DNA from: Citrus sinensis
Taxonomy: Eukaryota > Streptophyta > Magnoliopsida > Sapindales > Rutaceae
Direction of reading: 5' to 3'
NCBI RefSeq assembly: GCF_022201045.2
Contig: NC_068560.1
Span: 33,815,001 to 33,879,000, forward strand
DNA: 64,000 nt
Shown here: piece after piece, positions 23,756 through 35,779 of the stretch
Numbering within the stretch: position 1 is the first letter of the stretch
How the letters are laid out: each line of letters opens with the position of its first letter
Made by a program: the position numbers and the translations under genes
The notes under the pieces: model-generated
The model's database searches: none
What the model was told of the DNA's origin: nothing
Seen by the model: the letters and a program-made list of their open reading frames with translations, nothing else

Positions 23756-24410
23756 ATGGCAACTCAAAATGATTCCACATTTAGAGAATGACAGTCCACC
23801 ACTAGACCACCATATTTTGATGGAAACGATTACCCGTATCGGAAAATTAGGATGAGAATTTACTTACAAGCTTTAGATTACGAAATTTGGGAAATCGTTA
23901 ATGATGGTCCTTTTATGCCTTTGACTAAAAATGAAGTCGGGGAAGATATTCCAAAACCTTCACGGAAATGAAATGAATTGGAAAAGAGAAAAGCTTATCT
24001 AAATTCTAAAGTTATGAATGTCTTGTTTTGTGCACTAGATAAGAAAGAGTTTTATAGAGTGTCTAGTTGCGAAAGTACTAATGAAATTTGGCACAAACTT
24101 GAAGTTGTTTATAAAGGCACGAATCAAGTGAAAGAATATAAAATAAGTAGGTACACTCGACAATATGAATTGTTCCAAATAGAACAAAATAAGAGTGTGT
24201 ATTCTATGTATATTATATTTACAGACATAGTGAAAACTCTAGGAGCCCTAGGAAAGACCTTTTCAAATAGCGAGAAAGTTAAGAAAATCATTAGGTTGCT
24301 ACCTAAGGAATGAAGACAAAAAATGGCTGCCATTGAGGAAGCTAAAGATTTAAATACATTACCTATTGATGATTTAATTGGTTCTCTCATTTCATATGAA
24401 GAAGATTTGT
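23756..24410 (+). pseudogene. Copia gag fragment, copy 1
   Basis: ATG at 23756 begins MATQNDSTF. The readable segments PPYFDGNDYPYRKIRMRIYL, NEIWHKLEVVYKGT and VKKIIRLLPKE are typical of copia Gag (DUF4219/UBN2 type). At least three in-frame TGA codons break it: about 23789, 23969 and 24311. It stops at the junction with the partial LTR. Confidence 0.85.
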
Positions 24411-24890
24411 TCTTCAATTTGTATATCTACTATTTAAGAGAGTTTTTATTGTAATCTTCAATTCCTCATAAATTTGTGAGTGTTTGAGTGTGTGAGACAC
24501 GTGAATGAAGAGATTGAGAGTTAATCTCTTTGTTGTAAAGGTTCATTGACACCTTAGAAGTCAATTGTAATCATTTGAAGTCTTGGAAGGCTTGGATAGT
24601 GAAATCCTCAAGCTTGGATCGCTTGGAGGCGTGGACGTAGGTGGGGTTTGCCGAACCACGTAAAAATTCGTGTGTTTGTTTTTCTTTTCCCTTACTCATT
24701 TATTATCGTGCTTCTATTGAACTTATTGCTTTCGAATTTATTAATACATTAGATTGGATTATTGTGTAGTTTTGTTAGGATATTTTTTAAAATATCAATT
24801 CACCCCCCTCTTGGGTTGCACACTTGTATTTCATTTGGTATTAGAACAATGTGCTCTTTTTTAGACTTAACCATCTAGAGTTAAAGATCA

Positions 24891-25545
24891 ATGGCAACTC
24901 AAAATGATTCCACATTTAGAGAATGACAGTCCACCACTAGACCACCATATTTTGATGGAAACGATTACCCGTATCGGAAAATTAGGATGAGAATTTACTT
25001 ACAAGCTTTAGATTACGAAATTTGGGAAATCGTTAATGATGGTCCTTTTATGCCTTTGACTAAAAATGAAGTCGGGGAAGATATTCCAAAACCTTCACGG
25101 AAATGAAATGAATTGGAAAAGAGAAAAGCTTATCTAAATTCTAAAGTTATGAATGTCTTGTTTTGTGCACTAGATAAGAAAGAGTTTTATAGAGTGTCTA
25201 GTTGCGAAAGTACTAATGAAATTTGGCACAAACTTGAAGTTGTTTATAAAGGCACGAATCAAGTGAAAGAATATAAAATAAGTAGGTACACTTGACAATA
25301 TGAATTGTTCCAAATAGAACAAAATAAGAGTGTGTATTCTATGTATATTATATTTACAGACATAGTGAAAACTCTAGGAGCCCTAGGAAAGACCTTTTCA
25401 AATAGCGAGAAAGTTAAGAAAATCATTAGGTTGCTACCTAAGGAATGAAGACAAAAAATGGCTGCCATTGAGGAAGCTAAAGATTTAAATACATTACCTA
25501 TTGATGATTTAATTGGTTCTCTCATTTCATATGAAGAAGATTTGT
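24891..25545 (+). pseudogene. Copia gag fragment, copy 2
   Basis: This is the duplicate of the 23756-24410 fragment at an offset of 1135 bp, with the same inherited stops plus one new TGA at 25292 (Arg codon in copy 1). Non-coding remnant. Confidence 0.85.
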
Positions 25546-27632
25546 TCTTCAATTTGTATATCTACTATTTAAGAGAGTTTTTATTGTAATCTTCAATTCC
25601 TCATAAATTTGTGAGTGTTTGAGTGTGTGAGACACGTGAATGAAGAGATTGAGAGTTAATCTCTTTATTGTAAAAGTTTATTGACACCTTAGAAGTCAGT
25701 TGTAATCATTTAAAGTCTTGGAAGGCTTGGATAGTGAAATCCTCAAGCTTGGATCGCTTGGAGGCATGGATGTAGGCGGGATTTGCCGAACCACGTAAAA
25801 ATTCGTATGTTTGTTTTTCTTTTCCCTTACTCATTTATTATTGTGTTTCTATTGAACTTATTACTTTCGAATTTATTAAGGCATTAGATTGGATTGTTGT
25901 GTGGTTTTGTTAGGATATTTTTTAAAATACTAATTCACCCCCCTCTTGGGTTGCACACTTGTATTTCACCTCCATCTTCATTCTTAACTAGGAACTTGCA
26001 AATGGGTCTCGCACCATAGAGTCTCTCAACCACCCCATTTTCTCTCGTTCGAACCGAGCACTTGAGAATGTCATAGCCGGCCAAGAGCTGAAGCATTCGA
26101 TCGGGCAAAATTAGGGCGTCGTGGTTCTTGGCGGGGAGCCTACTCGCGATCTCTATATATGAGGGGAACGCGCCTTCACTTGATCCCGATGAAGCAAAAA
26201 TTGTGTCTATTATGTTCAGTTTCAGTGTTGATTTCAACACCATTGGCAGAACCGCCGCGTTCTCTAACCTTATGGCTAGCTTCCCCAACTCTTGCTCTTC
26301 TTCATCTTCAAATTTGGACATCATGTTAATTTCGCTATAGATAATTTTTTTTCACACAAATTTAACAATTGGGATGGATATATGGTATAATTTTAATATT
26401 TGTATTACCTATGCCCGCTATTCCAAAACCATGTATATGTATTTATAAAAACCATATTCAGTAAAATATTACAAAACATTATTCATCCACTAATTATTGT
26501 ATATTTAACTATTATTAAAGGATTTTATCACTTTACCACCAAATGTTTTTAAAAATTACTTTTTCTCACCTTATATTTCAATTTAATATAAATTACAGTA
26601 AACATCTATTTTACCCCCTAAACTATATAAGTACAATTTAATCCTCTAAATTAAAAAAGTACGAAACTAATTATACATAAAGAGATAATGCTTTTATCTG
26701 TTGATTATTTTATATATCTAAAATAATCAATTGATAAAATTGTAAATATTATAATACTTTTGGCTTAATATACTAAAATTCTAAAATGCTCTTGTGATAT
26801 CAGCAATTTTTTAATGGATTTCACAGTTGATGATGAAAAGTGAAACATTATGTGAGAAAAACCAATTGTTAAAAAATTTAGTGGTAAATTGATTTGTCAT
26901 AAAAAAAAACTAGGTAGAAAAATTATAATATCCCATTATTAAATTATACATCAATATGTGTTTCTGGAGGGAAGATTCTACTTTTTTCCCTTGATGAAAA
27001 CAAAATTTCTGGATACTAGATTTTTTAGTTGAAAAAAATCTCTTGATTTAGAACAAAAGGTTTGAATCAGGCTCATATGGATGGGGAGGGTTTAATTTTA
27101 TATTTAAATAAAATAAATAAATAGATTATTAAACCCTATTTTTATTGAAATTAACCATTAGTTCCTTCATGTTTCATAAATCAAAGTCCTCCGTCGTTAA
27201 CTTATTATGTGTCTTTTTATTCTTTTACCCTTGATGCAGTAAAACCCCCCAATTGATGGTAAAAATAGTAAAGTATTTAAAACATTGAAAATTAATAATT
27301 TTTTTCAACATTCAAAATTTTTTTATGTGTTTTTGAAATATATAGGGATAATGATTAACTTCGGCAACAATAAAGGAGTTTGATAATTTTCTCCATTGTT
27401 AATGCAATAATTAATTGTTGTTAATTAGCCACCACTTATTGGACGCAAGTCATACCGTCTTAGCAAATTGAATGCTATTCCAAGTAGTATGCTATTGGAT
27501 TTGAATTAGTACGCCAAATGGATTTGAATTAGTGCTAATATGATCTTTGTGGTTTGTGCGCCTGTCAAGGAAGAGATGAACAAGTCTGGTTAATAAGTAC
27601 GTAAGGACATACTGATAGACCAAATAAATATA

Positions 27633-28053
27633 GGAGAAGGGAGCTGGCTAAGTTACAGATTCTGTAACATACAGATCCAACTTAGCCAGCTCCTGATTGG
27701 TTAGCTAGCTACCAAACAAAAACAATTGCATGCTTTTTCTCCATATGCAGGACAGGTGTGGTGCATGCATTGGGTGCGTATGTTACAGCTTCTGTAACAG
27801 CAGCCAATGGGGAGCTTCCACGGGTGCTAGAGGAGAGAGACCGTTTTTAAATATATGCCGTCTTTCAGGACTCATTATTACATCCTTGGACCTGTCTATG
27901 GTACAGATTCTGACAAACATCTCCCGTCATCCCACCATCCGATTGGCTATTGTTTAGTTTCTCACTCCACATCCAACGGCTGATGCTGCAGTCTGTAGCT
28001 TACAGATTCTGTAGGCTAGTCAAGTTCTACATCCCTTGACTAGCTGTCATTCG
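27633..28053. other. Inserted segment rich in short palindromes
   Basis: This segment lies between unit A and the PKS-2 arm and is absent from the matching end of unit B. GGAGCTGGCTAAGTT (27640-27654) and its exact complement (27679-27693) form a 15-bp hairpin stem. GTTACAG-n3-CTGTAAC occurs inside the loop and again near 27782-27798. Near 27966-28020 a stretch (CAACGGCTGATGCTGCAGTC) repeats the 3' flank of the PKS genes. It may be a degraded DNA transposon or a rearrangement scar. Confidence 0.5.
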
Positions 28054-29056
28054 GATTAAATCAATTTTCCAAGTTTCCAACAGCCAGCGGTTTGCAAAAG
28101 AAGGCAACTAGTTATTGACGGTAGGCGAAAGAAAAGTCATTACCAACAATTGCGTACATGGATTGTTTTATTTTAATTAAGATTTTCGATTTAAGATTTG
28201 AGAATGTAGTTGCGTTAAATATTTATTGAGAGAGTTTTGCAGCCCTAATGATCATACTTGATTTGAATATAAATTAGTCAGGGTTCAATATAATATTCGA
28301 ATACTAAATTCTTTAATATACCGAAAAAAAGAAACGAAAAATCATTCACAACAATAGATACACATAAATAATGATTGCGGGTGTGGGCATTAAGATGACA
28401 GTAACCATGCAATAACTAGGCTTCAATTTAATTTTATAAAAAAAATTATTGATTATGATATAGTAATTATGCAATTTTATAATGAAAAAAGTTTAGCCTT
28501 TTTTTTTCGGTTGAACCTCAACGATACGAGAGAAGTTTTATTAAATAAAATGAAAAAGAGATACATTTAAATTAACAGAATATATAATAAATCTTACCCT
28601 ACGAAACAAACTAATAACAAACCAATACAAAATATTAAAAGAACAAAAACCATGCATGAACGCAAACGGATATGAATACAACAACTAATGTCAAAATCTA
28701 AAGGATGAAATCAATAAATTTTTATTATATTGACTGTTGATATTACTAGAGTTTTACTTTGTCTTTTCTTTTTAAAGAAAATAAATCTTTTGGCCTTCTT
28801 CCTCCTGCTTTCCTCGTTTTTGTGTGGTTTTTCTTAATAAATTTTGAGGATCACGAAAGGATTACATTTTTATATTTCCCAATAATTGGAAAACTCATGT
28901 TTGGTCAGCAAACCGATACTTAAAAAAAAAAAATTAGAATGGTCCGGCTGAGCGCAGACGAAACGATTTTATTGTAGATTATTCTATTTTTAAATTGTAA
29001 AGCTGTGATTTACCAAAACCGAAGGCGCAATGAATGAATGCACAGACTCTTTGGCC

Positions 29057-29064
29057 TATAAAAG
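29057..29064 (+). promoter_or_regulatory. TATA box of PKS-2
   Basis: TATAAAAG, 97 bp before the start codon. The same element lies before PKS-1. The PKS-2 leader has an extra 27 bp between the box and the ATG. Confidence 0.75.
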
Positions 29065-29160
29065 CAAAGAAGCTCAGTTATAACTTATATCATCTCCTCA
29101 TATATGAGCTGTGGTGTAGGTTTAACATAAAACACTGAAAACTTTGAAGCAGGCAAAAAT

Positions 29161-31546
29161 ATGGCGTCGATGGGAAATATCATGGAGAGTCGGCAGGCTC
29201 GAGGTCGAAGCCCTGCTGCAATTCTAGCAATCGGGACCGCAAATCCACCCAACATTTTCTATCAATCCGATTATCCAGATTTCTATTTCAGTGTTACCAA
29301 AAGCGAGCATTTGACTCATTTAAAAGACAAGTTCAAACGAATGTGTAAGTTCATTTAGGCTTTGCATGGTGTTGCTGTGTCGCAACAGTTAGTATGCTTT
29401 TAACTTTCATGTCATAGCTGCAGCAGTAATAGTATGTTACGGATACATAAAATATATTACAACTTAAAAGTTATATTAATTTAATTCCAAATAAATAGGA
29501 ACTCATAGTATTAACTTCATTTAAAAAAAAATTATTATTTTTCAATTTTTTTCAAAAATGTTATTCCTCAAAATTTAAAAGTCACATCTGATAAGTTTAT
29601 TTCACCATTATAATTTTTATTTTACTGTAATTATGACTTGTAATGTTTAATTGTAAAAGGCATCCTTAGATTACCATGTAACTTCAAAAAAAAAAATTTA
29701 TTAATTCGACTAAGCTTAAACTAGCTAGTACTGTCATAATCGCGAAGTGCAAGGATACTTTTGGTACTAACAGCTTTTCAAATTTTGTTTTCAAAGTTTG
29801 TTTTTTGGAAAAAAAAAAAAATTCAAATCTACTTATTAAAGATCAATTTGATATGTATATAGTTCTTTAATTAACTATTTTGTGATTGGCCAACTGAGTT
29901 CGAATCCTAAGGGAAATAGGGCATAAAAATTCATTTAGGCATCAACCACTCCTCTATATACATACATACATACATATATAATGTTCTAATTTAGGATTTT
30001 ACACTTTGTTAAGGTCTGAAAAATGTCTCTTTGTCTTTCTCTCTATATATAAAAACTTGCTTGTTAAAGGATTATTTCCGTTCATCCATTATGGGATAGT
30101 TTTTCCTTGGTTCGGTCCGTCAATATCCTTGTACGAGTCCATAATCACTACACGAGATGAACCTTGGTTTGGTGAATTGAAGTTGGCTTTAGGTGTAACA
30201 GGATTTCCAATTACTGCACGCGATGGTGTGTGTGTAGTCATTATCTAACAAGTGATCATTTAAAATATTAAAGAAAGAAATAAACTAAAATATAAACAAA
30301 GCACACAAATTCATTGTTGTGTATTATGTTATATAGTGTGTTGAATTTTTTTTTTTGTGTATTATGTTACATAAAATTAAGAATAAGGTAAAAAAAAAAT
30401 TATATATATAATTCTGATTTAGTTCGGAATTCTGAAGTTTATTAAAGTACGAAAAAAAATATTAAACCATAATCATAACAGTATAATGACTATATATATA
30501 CACTATTCACAACCCATTTGAAGAAAATTTTGATTTAATTTGCAGGTGAGAAATCAACTATAAGGAAACGCCACATGTACTTGACTGAAGATATTATCAA
30601 GGAGAACCCTAATATCGGTACCCATAACGCTCCATCTTTTAATACACGTCAAGAAATTCTAGTTGACGAAGTACCGAAACTGGGCAAGGAAGCAGCACTG
30701 AAGGCCATCAAAGAATGGGGCCAGCCTCTGTCAAAAATCACACACCTCATATTTTGTACTTCTTCCGGGATAGACATGCCAAGTGCAGATCATAAGGTTG
30801 CCAAGCTTATTGGCCTTCAACCTTCTGTTCAAAGATTTATGATCTATCAACAAGGTTGCTTCTCCGGTGGCACTGCTCTTCGCCTCGCCAAGGACCTTGC
30901 CGAGAACAACGTTGGCGCCCGTGTTCTCATCGTGTGCTCTGAACTGATGGTTGTGTGTTTCCATGCACCTTCTGATACATACATGGATGTTCTTGTTGGC
31001 TCAACAATATTCTCCGACGGAGCTGCCGCTGCCATTGTTGGTGCTGATCCTGATACTGATACCAGCAATGAACGTCCACTGTTCCAACTTGTTTCTACAG
31101 CTCAAACGATGATCCCTGACTCAGATAATGCGATTGTGGGGCGAATAAGAGAAGTGGGCATGCAATATTACTTGTCCAAAGGGGTGCCCAAGGTCATTGG
31201 CGACAACATAGTACAATGCTGTATTGAAACATTCGCTCCATTTGGTATCGGTGACTGGAACTCATTGTTTTATGTAGTTCATCCTGGGGGCCCATCAGTT
31301 CTCAGAGTAGTGGAAGAAAAGCTTGGATTGTCAAAGGAGAAATTAAGAGCCAGCAAGCATGTGCTGAGCGAATATGGCAACATGTGGAGTCCCAGCGTGC
31401 TGTTTATACTTGATGAGATGAGGAACAAGTCCATGGACGAAAGGAAAGCCACCACTGGTGAGGGGCTTCAATGGGGCGTCTTGTTCGGGTTCGGGCCGGG
31501 TCTCACGATTGAGACTATTGTGCTGCAAAGTGTCGCTATTCATTAA
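29161..31546 (+). CDS. PKS-2: type III polyketide synthase, 394 aa, near-identical to PKS-1
   Basis: Exons are 29161-29344 and 30546-31546, with the conserved phase-1 intron in the Cys codon (GT donor at 29345, TGCAG acceptor at 30541-30545). The catalytic Cys166, His307 and Asn340 are intact, with the same unusual cavity residues as PKS-1 (Ser, Met, Cys, Tyr and Trp at CHS positions 132, 194, 197, 265 and 338). It differs from PKS-1 only by Ser-Val for Arg-Ala in the FYFxxTKSEH segment, His for Gln after NIGT, and Thr for Ser in the C-terminal GPGLxIET. The frame is undamaged, so both copies may be active. It lies between the OMT-2 and OMT-3 pseudogenes and transcribes away from PKS-1. Confidence 0.93.
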
Positions 31547-32218
31547 TTTATGATTTTTTATTTATCCAGCAATTGCAATTAGCAACGTCATAAGAGAGTA
31601 CCATATCGTATCTGGTGTTCGTAGTACAATAATCAATAGATAATTTCCAATAATGTTAGGCAGGACATGCAACGGCTGATGCTGCAGTCTGTAAGCTAGC
31701 AAAGTCCTGGTAAGCAAGGTGTCAAGTGTGATTTTTTTTTTAATATATCAGTTTATATATTTTTTTAATGCTTTTATTCATTTATTTAAATTAAGATTGA
31801 AGTTATCCCTACACAAATAATTTTTATCCCAACTAATTAATGTGACAATTTATATGCCACTTATTGATTACTTGGGATACTAACTATATATCCCCACTTA
31901 TTGCTTTGAATATTTCATATTTTTAGTCATTTTCCCATGCAACCTTTTTGAACGGAGATGATGATCACACCAACTTCAATAATTCATATTTGTTTGAGCC
32001 TTCCTTGACTGTCTAATAACCATATTGGCACCAGATATCATATGCAAATTTTATTTATAAAAACAATTGTAAATGTTTTAATAAACTCAAAATTATAGTT
32101 TTGTTTGAGCGATTGTTTATTGTGGAGCTAGAGAAACTGGATAATTAAAAGAGCTGAGCATGTATTGATGTATCACTCTCTTGTGCATTTTCTGAGATAT
32201 CAAAATTCCGCGTGTTAA

Positions 32219-33405
32219 TCAAACATATCTCTCCCATATTCTCTACACCTACAATCAACGAGCCTTTAGTTAATCATAGTGAATACAATTGACAATTGTT
32301 TTCTCTCAGGATTCAGATTTGAGTAGTCGATCAAAAAACGTTGCTAGGAAATGTGGAATTCAATCAAGCCATATGAGCGAATGCTATTCACAATTGATCA
32401 ATGCATTATTGAAATTTGAAAACTCACTACGCCCCCTTCCAAAGTTTACTTGTTTTTATTGTTTAAAAAAACAAATCGTGCCCCCAAAATTTACATCTAA
32501 AAAAAAAAAAAGAAAACTTAAAAACAACAATATTAATCATCTAGTGAGTAATGAAAAAGAAAAAATTCATCAATACCTGAAAATGAAGGTGCATGAGCTA
32601 AGACATGAGGTAAATCAAAATTAATACTCTTGATGTGATAATACATAGAAGTGATCATATTAAGGGTAGCATCAATTCCACCACCCACATCAACAACACT
32701 TTCAGGTCTTGAAATCCTCTGTAGGCATAGAGAGCACTGTTCATGATCAAGGTTGTGTGATTCGACATCGCTTGATTAAATAACTAGTTGAACCTTTGAT
32801 CAGTAACAGGGTATTCAAATGAAGTCATCACATACGCTCGGTTGAAAGGGACCTCGCCTTCTAGTACTACATCATTTAAGTGATACCTGAGGAATAAAGT
32901 TATTTAATCCAAACAAAATGTAACTCTAAATCACCTAATTAGCTAGTGAAGTTGTAATCAATGGACTATTAGAAAATAATATCATATATATGTACCAGCT
33001 CTCCATGAGGACTTTATCCTGATGCAACAATAGCAAAGTGGCAACTGATCCTCCATCTTCATTCTTAACTAGGAACTTGCAAATGGGTCCCGCGCCATAG
33101 AGTCTCTCAACCACCTCATTTTCTCCCGTTCGAACTGAGCACTTGAGAATGTCATAGCCGGCCAAGAGCCGAAGCATTCGATCGGGCAAAACTGGGGCGT
33201 CGTGGTTCTTGGCGGGGAGCCTACTCGCGATCTCTGCATGTGAGAGGAACGCGCCTTCACTTGATCCTGATGAAGCAAAAATTGTGTCTATTACGTTCAG
33301 TTCCAGTGCTGATTTCAGCACCATTGGCAGCACCGCCGCGTCCGCTAAACTTATGGCTAGTTTCCCCAACTCTTGCTCTTCTTCATCTTCAAATTTTGAC
33401 ATCAT
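32219..33405 (-). pseudogene. OMT-3: COMT-like methyltransferase pseudogene, 3'-truncated
   Basis: The ATG is at 33405. Exon 1 (33405-32996) is fully open and encodes the dimerisation domain ([20 protein letters not shown], ending LLHQDKVLMESW) with a normal donor. Exon 2 starts at 32886 with a good AG acceptor, but TAG follows FN, and one base is lost before the SAM motif. Both lesions are shared with OMT-2. Exon 3 breaks off at 32219 and exon 4 is absent. The SAM-binding and catalytic parts therefore cannot be made. It lacks the copia insertion and so preserves the empty site. Confidence 0.9.
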
Positions 33406-34766
33406 GTTAATTTCGCTATAGATAATTTTTTTCGCACAAATTTAACAATTGGGATGGATATATGGTATAATTTTAATAGTTGTATTACCTATGCCCGCTA
33501 TTCCAAAACCATGTATATGTATATATATAAACCATATTCAGTAAAATATTACAAAACGTAATTCATCCACTAATTATTGTATATTTGACTATTATTAAAG
33601 GATTATTATCACTTTACCGCCAAATTTTTCTAAAAATTACTTTTTCTCACATTATATTTCAATTTTTATCATTTTACCACCAAACCTTTAAAAATATATA
33701 TATAATTTTTAATATAAATTACAGTAAACATCTATTTTACCCCTAAACTATATAAGTACAATTTAATCATCTAAATTAAAAAAGTACGAAATTAATTATA
33801 CACAAAGAGATAATGCTTTTATCTATTGATTATTTTATATATCTAAAATAATCAATTGATAAAATTGTAAATATTATAATACTTTTGGCTTAATATACTA
33901 AAATTCTAAAATACTCTTGTGATATCAGCAATTTCTTAATGAATTTCACAGTTGATGATCAAAACTGAAACATTATGTGAGAAAAAGCTATTGTTAAAAA
34001 ATTTAGGGGTAAATTGATTTGTCAGAAAAAAAAACTAGGTAGAAAAATGATAATATTCCATTATTAAATTATACATCATTATGTGTTTCTAGAGGGAAGA
34101 TTCTACTTTTTCCCTTGATGAAAAAAATATATTTATGGATGCTAGATTTTTTTGTTGAAAAAAAATCTCTTCATTTAGAGCAAATGGTTTGAATTTGGCT
34201 CATATGGTTGGGGAGGGTTTAATTATACATTTAAATAAACTAAATAAATAAATTATTAAACCCCATTTTATTGAAATTAACCATTAGTTCCATCATATTT
34301 CTAAATCAAAGCCCTTTGTCGTTAGCTTATTATGTGTCTTTTTATTCTTTTACCCTTGATGCACTGAGAGTCTGAAACCCCCCAATTGATGGTAAAAATA
34401 GTAAAGTATCTAAAAAATTGAAAATTAATAAATTTTTTTTAACATTCAAAATTTTTTTATGCGTTTTGAAATATATAGGGAAAATGATTAACTTCGGCAA
34501 CAATAAAGGAGTTTGATAATTTTCTCCATTGTTAATGCAATAATTAATTGTTGTTAATTAGCCACCACTTATTGGACGCAAGTCATACCGTCTTAGCAAA
34601 TTGAATGTTATTCCAAGTAGTATGCTATTGGATTTGAATTAGTACGCCAAATGGATTTGAATTAGTGCTAATATGATCTTTGTGGTTTGTGCGCCTGTCA
34701 AGGAAGAGATGAACAAGTCTGGTTATTAAGTACGTAAGGACATATTGATAGACCAAATAAATATAA
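32219..34766. repeat. Direct-repeat unit B (OMT-3 and upstream DNA)
   Basis: Same orientation as unit A (21690-27632), with about 1.3 kb of matching 5' flank after the ATG. It begins abruptly inside OMT exon 3, about 45 bp after the end of the PKS-2 arm. Confidence 0.88.
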
Positions 34767-35779
34767 CCAATTCCCAACCAATCAAGATTATATTTAATAT
34801 CATTGGCAAATACGATCGACAGGCAACCCAATTATCACAGAGAAATGTTATTTTAACCTCGTGATAGTCTCTTCCTCCGCATGGATCACAAAATTATAGT
34901 AATTATGATTATATTTTCCTTCGGGAATCGAGATGGATCACGTTTGGTCTAACCTGTTGGAAATATTAATACATAATCCTACATGTAATAATTCTCACCT
35001 AATGTATAGTTTGTCCGAATATAACAATCAATCATTGATACTTATAATTTTGTTAATTTATAAAATATTTTGCAGAGAATTTTTTTTCCCAAAACATTGT
35101 AGTAGAAGCTAGCTAATGATTCATTAATTTATTGGAGTAACTGATCGTTTAATCCCTTTAGTTCCAATAAATTACTCAATTAAGCTTTATATTTTTTTTC
35201 TAAATTAATCAAAAGATTCATGTTGCATAACCGCCTTCTAATTTGGGTAATTATTTAAATACAATAACTAATTGCATAATTGGCTTAGACTGTATACACT
35301 GATGGAGTATTTGCCTGATTTATTGATTATTCTGAAAGGAACAAACTACAGAAAGGAAGACTGTCTTTAGTCTAGCTCTCATCAATCATATAAAGGTTAT
35401 GAACAGATTGTGAATCGACTATTTAAGGTTTTTACTTAATTTGATATTTTTGCAAAATCTAGAAAATACATATCTATTCTTTCACACGAGTGTCTTCCTT
35501 TCCTTTTATTTGATTGATGTTTTGATATATTTGCTTCTCTCATATTCCTCTTTGTTCATGTACGTTTTAACCTCTTTTTTTTTTTTTTTTTTCAAATTTG
35601 ATTGTGGATTAGTCAACAATGAGTTCTGAGAGTCTAATTGAGAACTGCATGGGGTGGGCAATATATGTGCACCCTGTAGCTAGCTGGCTCGCTCAGACTA
35701 AATGATGGGCAATATAAATTTCTTACATTTCCTTAAACTAACTAAAGTATAGCTCTTGTCCTTGATAAATTACATGCAG
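34767..35779. other. Intergenic, nothing recognised
   Basis: AT-rich with a T run at about 35575-35593. No coding similarity seen until the dehydrogenase relic at 35780. Confidence 0.4.

Larger units (their letters stand above)
23276..25545 (+). repeat. Tandem duplication, 1135-bp unit (partial LTR + gag)
   Basis: Units 23276-24410 and 24411-25545 are nearly identical, and 25546-25968 is a third, partial LTR copy. The gag fragments match base for base except for a few changes, for example CGA at 24157 versus TGA at 25292. The gag-to-LTR junction sits on the shared TTCTTCAATTTG, suggesting a microhomology deletion followed by duplication. Confidence 0.92.
22518..25968 (+). mobile_element. Ty1/copia-type remnant, internally deleted and tandemly duplicated
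   Basis: It begins TGTTAGCC and ends TATTTCA (TG...CA), flanked by CCTCA (22513-22517) and CCTCC (25969-25973), a 5-bp target duplication with one change. The intact sequence GATCCTCCATC in OMT-3 shows the empty site. It contains a 1181-bp 5' LTR, a tRNA-Met-type primer site and two copies of a gag fragment separated by partial LTRs. There is no protease, integrase or RT. OMT-3 lacks it, so it inserted after the OMT duplication. Confidence 0.9.
21478..26324 (-). pseudogene. OMT-2: COMT-like methyltransferase pseudogene split by a copia element
   Basis: The start is ATG at 26324. Exon 1 runs 26324-25969, is interrupted by a 3451-bp retrotransposon, and resumes 22517-22459. Exon 2 is 22349-22041, exon 3 is 21719-21656, and part of exon 4 runs from 21592 to about 21478. 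Lesions other than the insertion: the exon 2 acceptor AG is now AT, a TAG follows the FN codons of exon 2, a base is lost before the SAM motif (DVGGGI readable only in another frame), one base is missing in exon 3 (64 instead of 65), a TGA replaces the Trp after the catalytic region's Arg-Asp in exon 4, and the 3' end is lost. It is most similar to OMT-3 and clearly related to OMT-1. Confidence 0.9.
21690..27632. repeat. Direct-repeat unit A (OMT-2 and upstream DNA)
   Basis: Apart from the copia insertion this unit matches 32219-34766 in the same orientation, from exon 3 of the OMT pseudogene through about 1.3 kb of its 5' flank. The end is at the shared GACCAAATAAATATA. Without the insert it is about 2.49 kb. 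The two units flank the PKS-2 arm. Confidence 0.88.
28054..32174. repeat. Right arm of inverted duplication carrying PKS-2
   Basis: Reverse complement of about 11454-15967 with indels, covering PKS-2, its intron, about 1.1 kb of upstream DNA and 0.6 kb downstream. The arms are head to head, about 12 kb apart. Confidence 0.9.

Noticed and set aside
25935-25968. Extension of OMT-2 exon 1 into the copia LTR
   Set aside because: The open frame crosses the insertion boundary at 25968/25969; the last codons belong to the LTR.
30006-30248. ORF of 80 codons inside the PKS-2 intron
   Set aside because: Lies wholly in intron sequence also present, with stops, in the PKS-1 intron.
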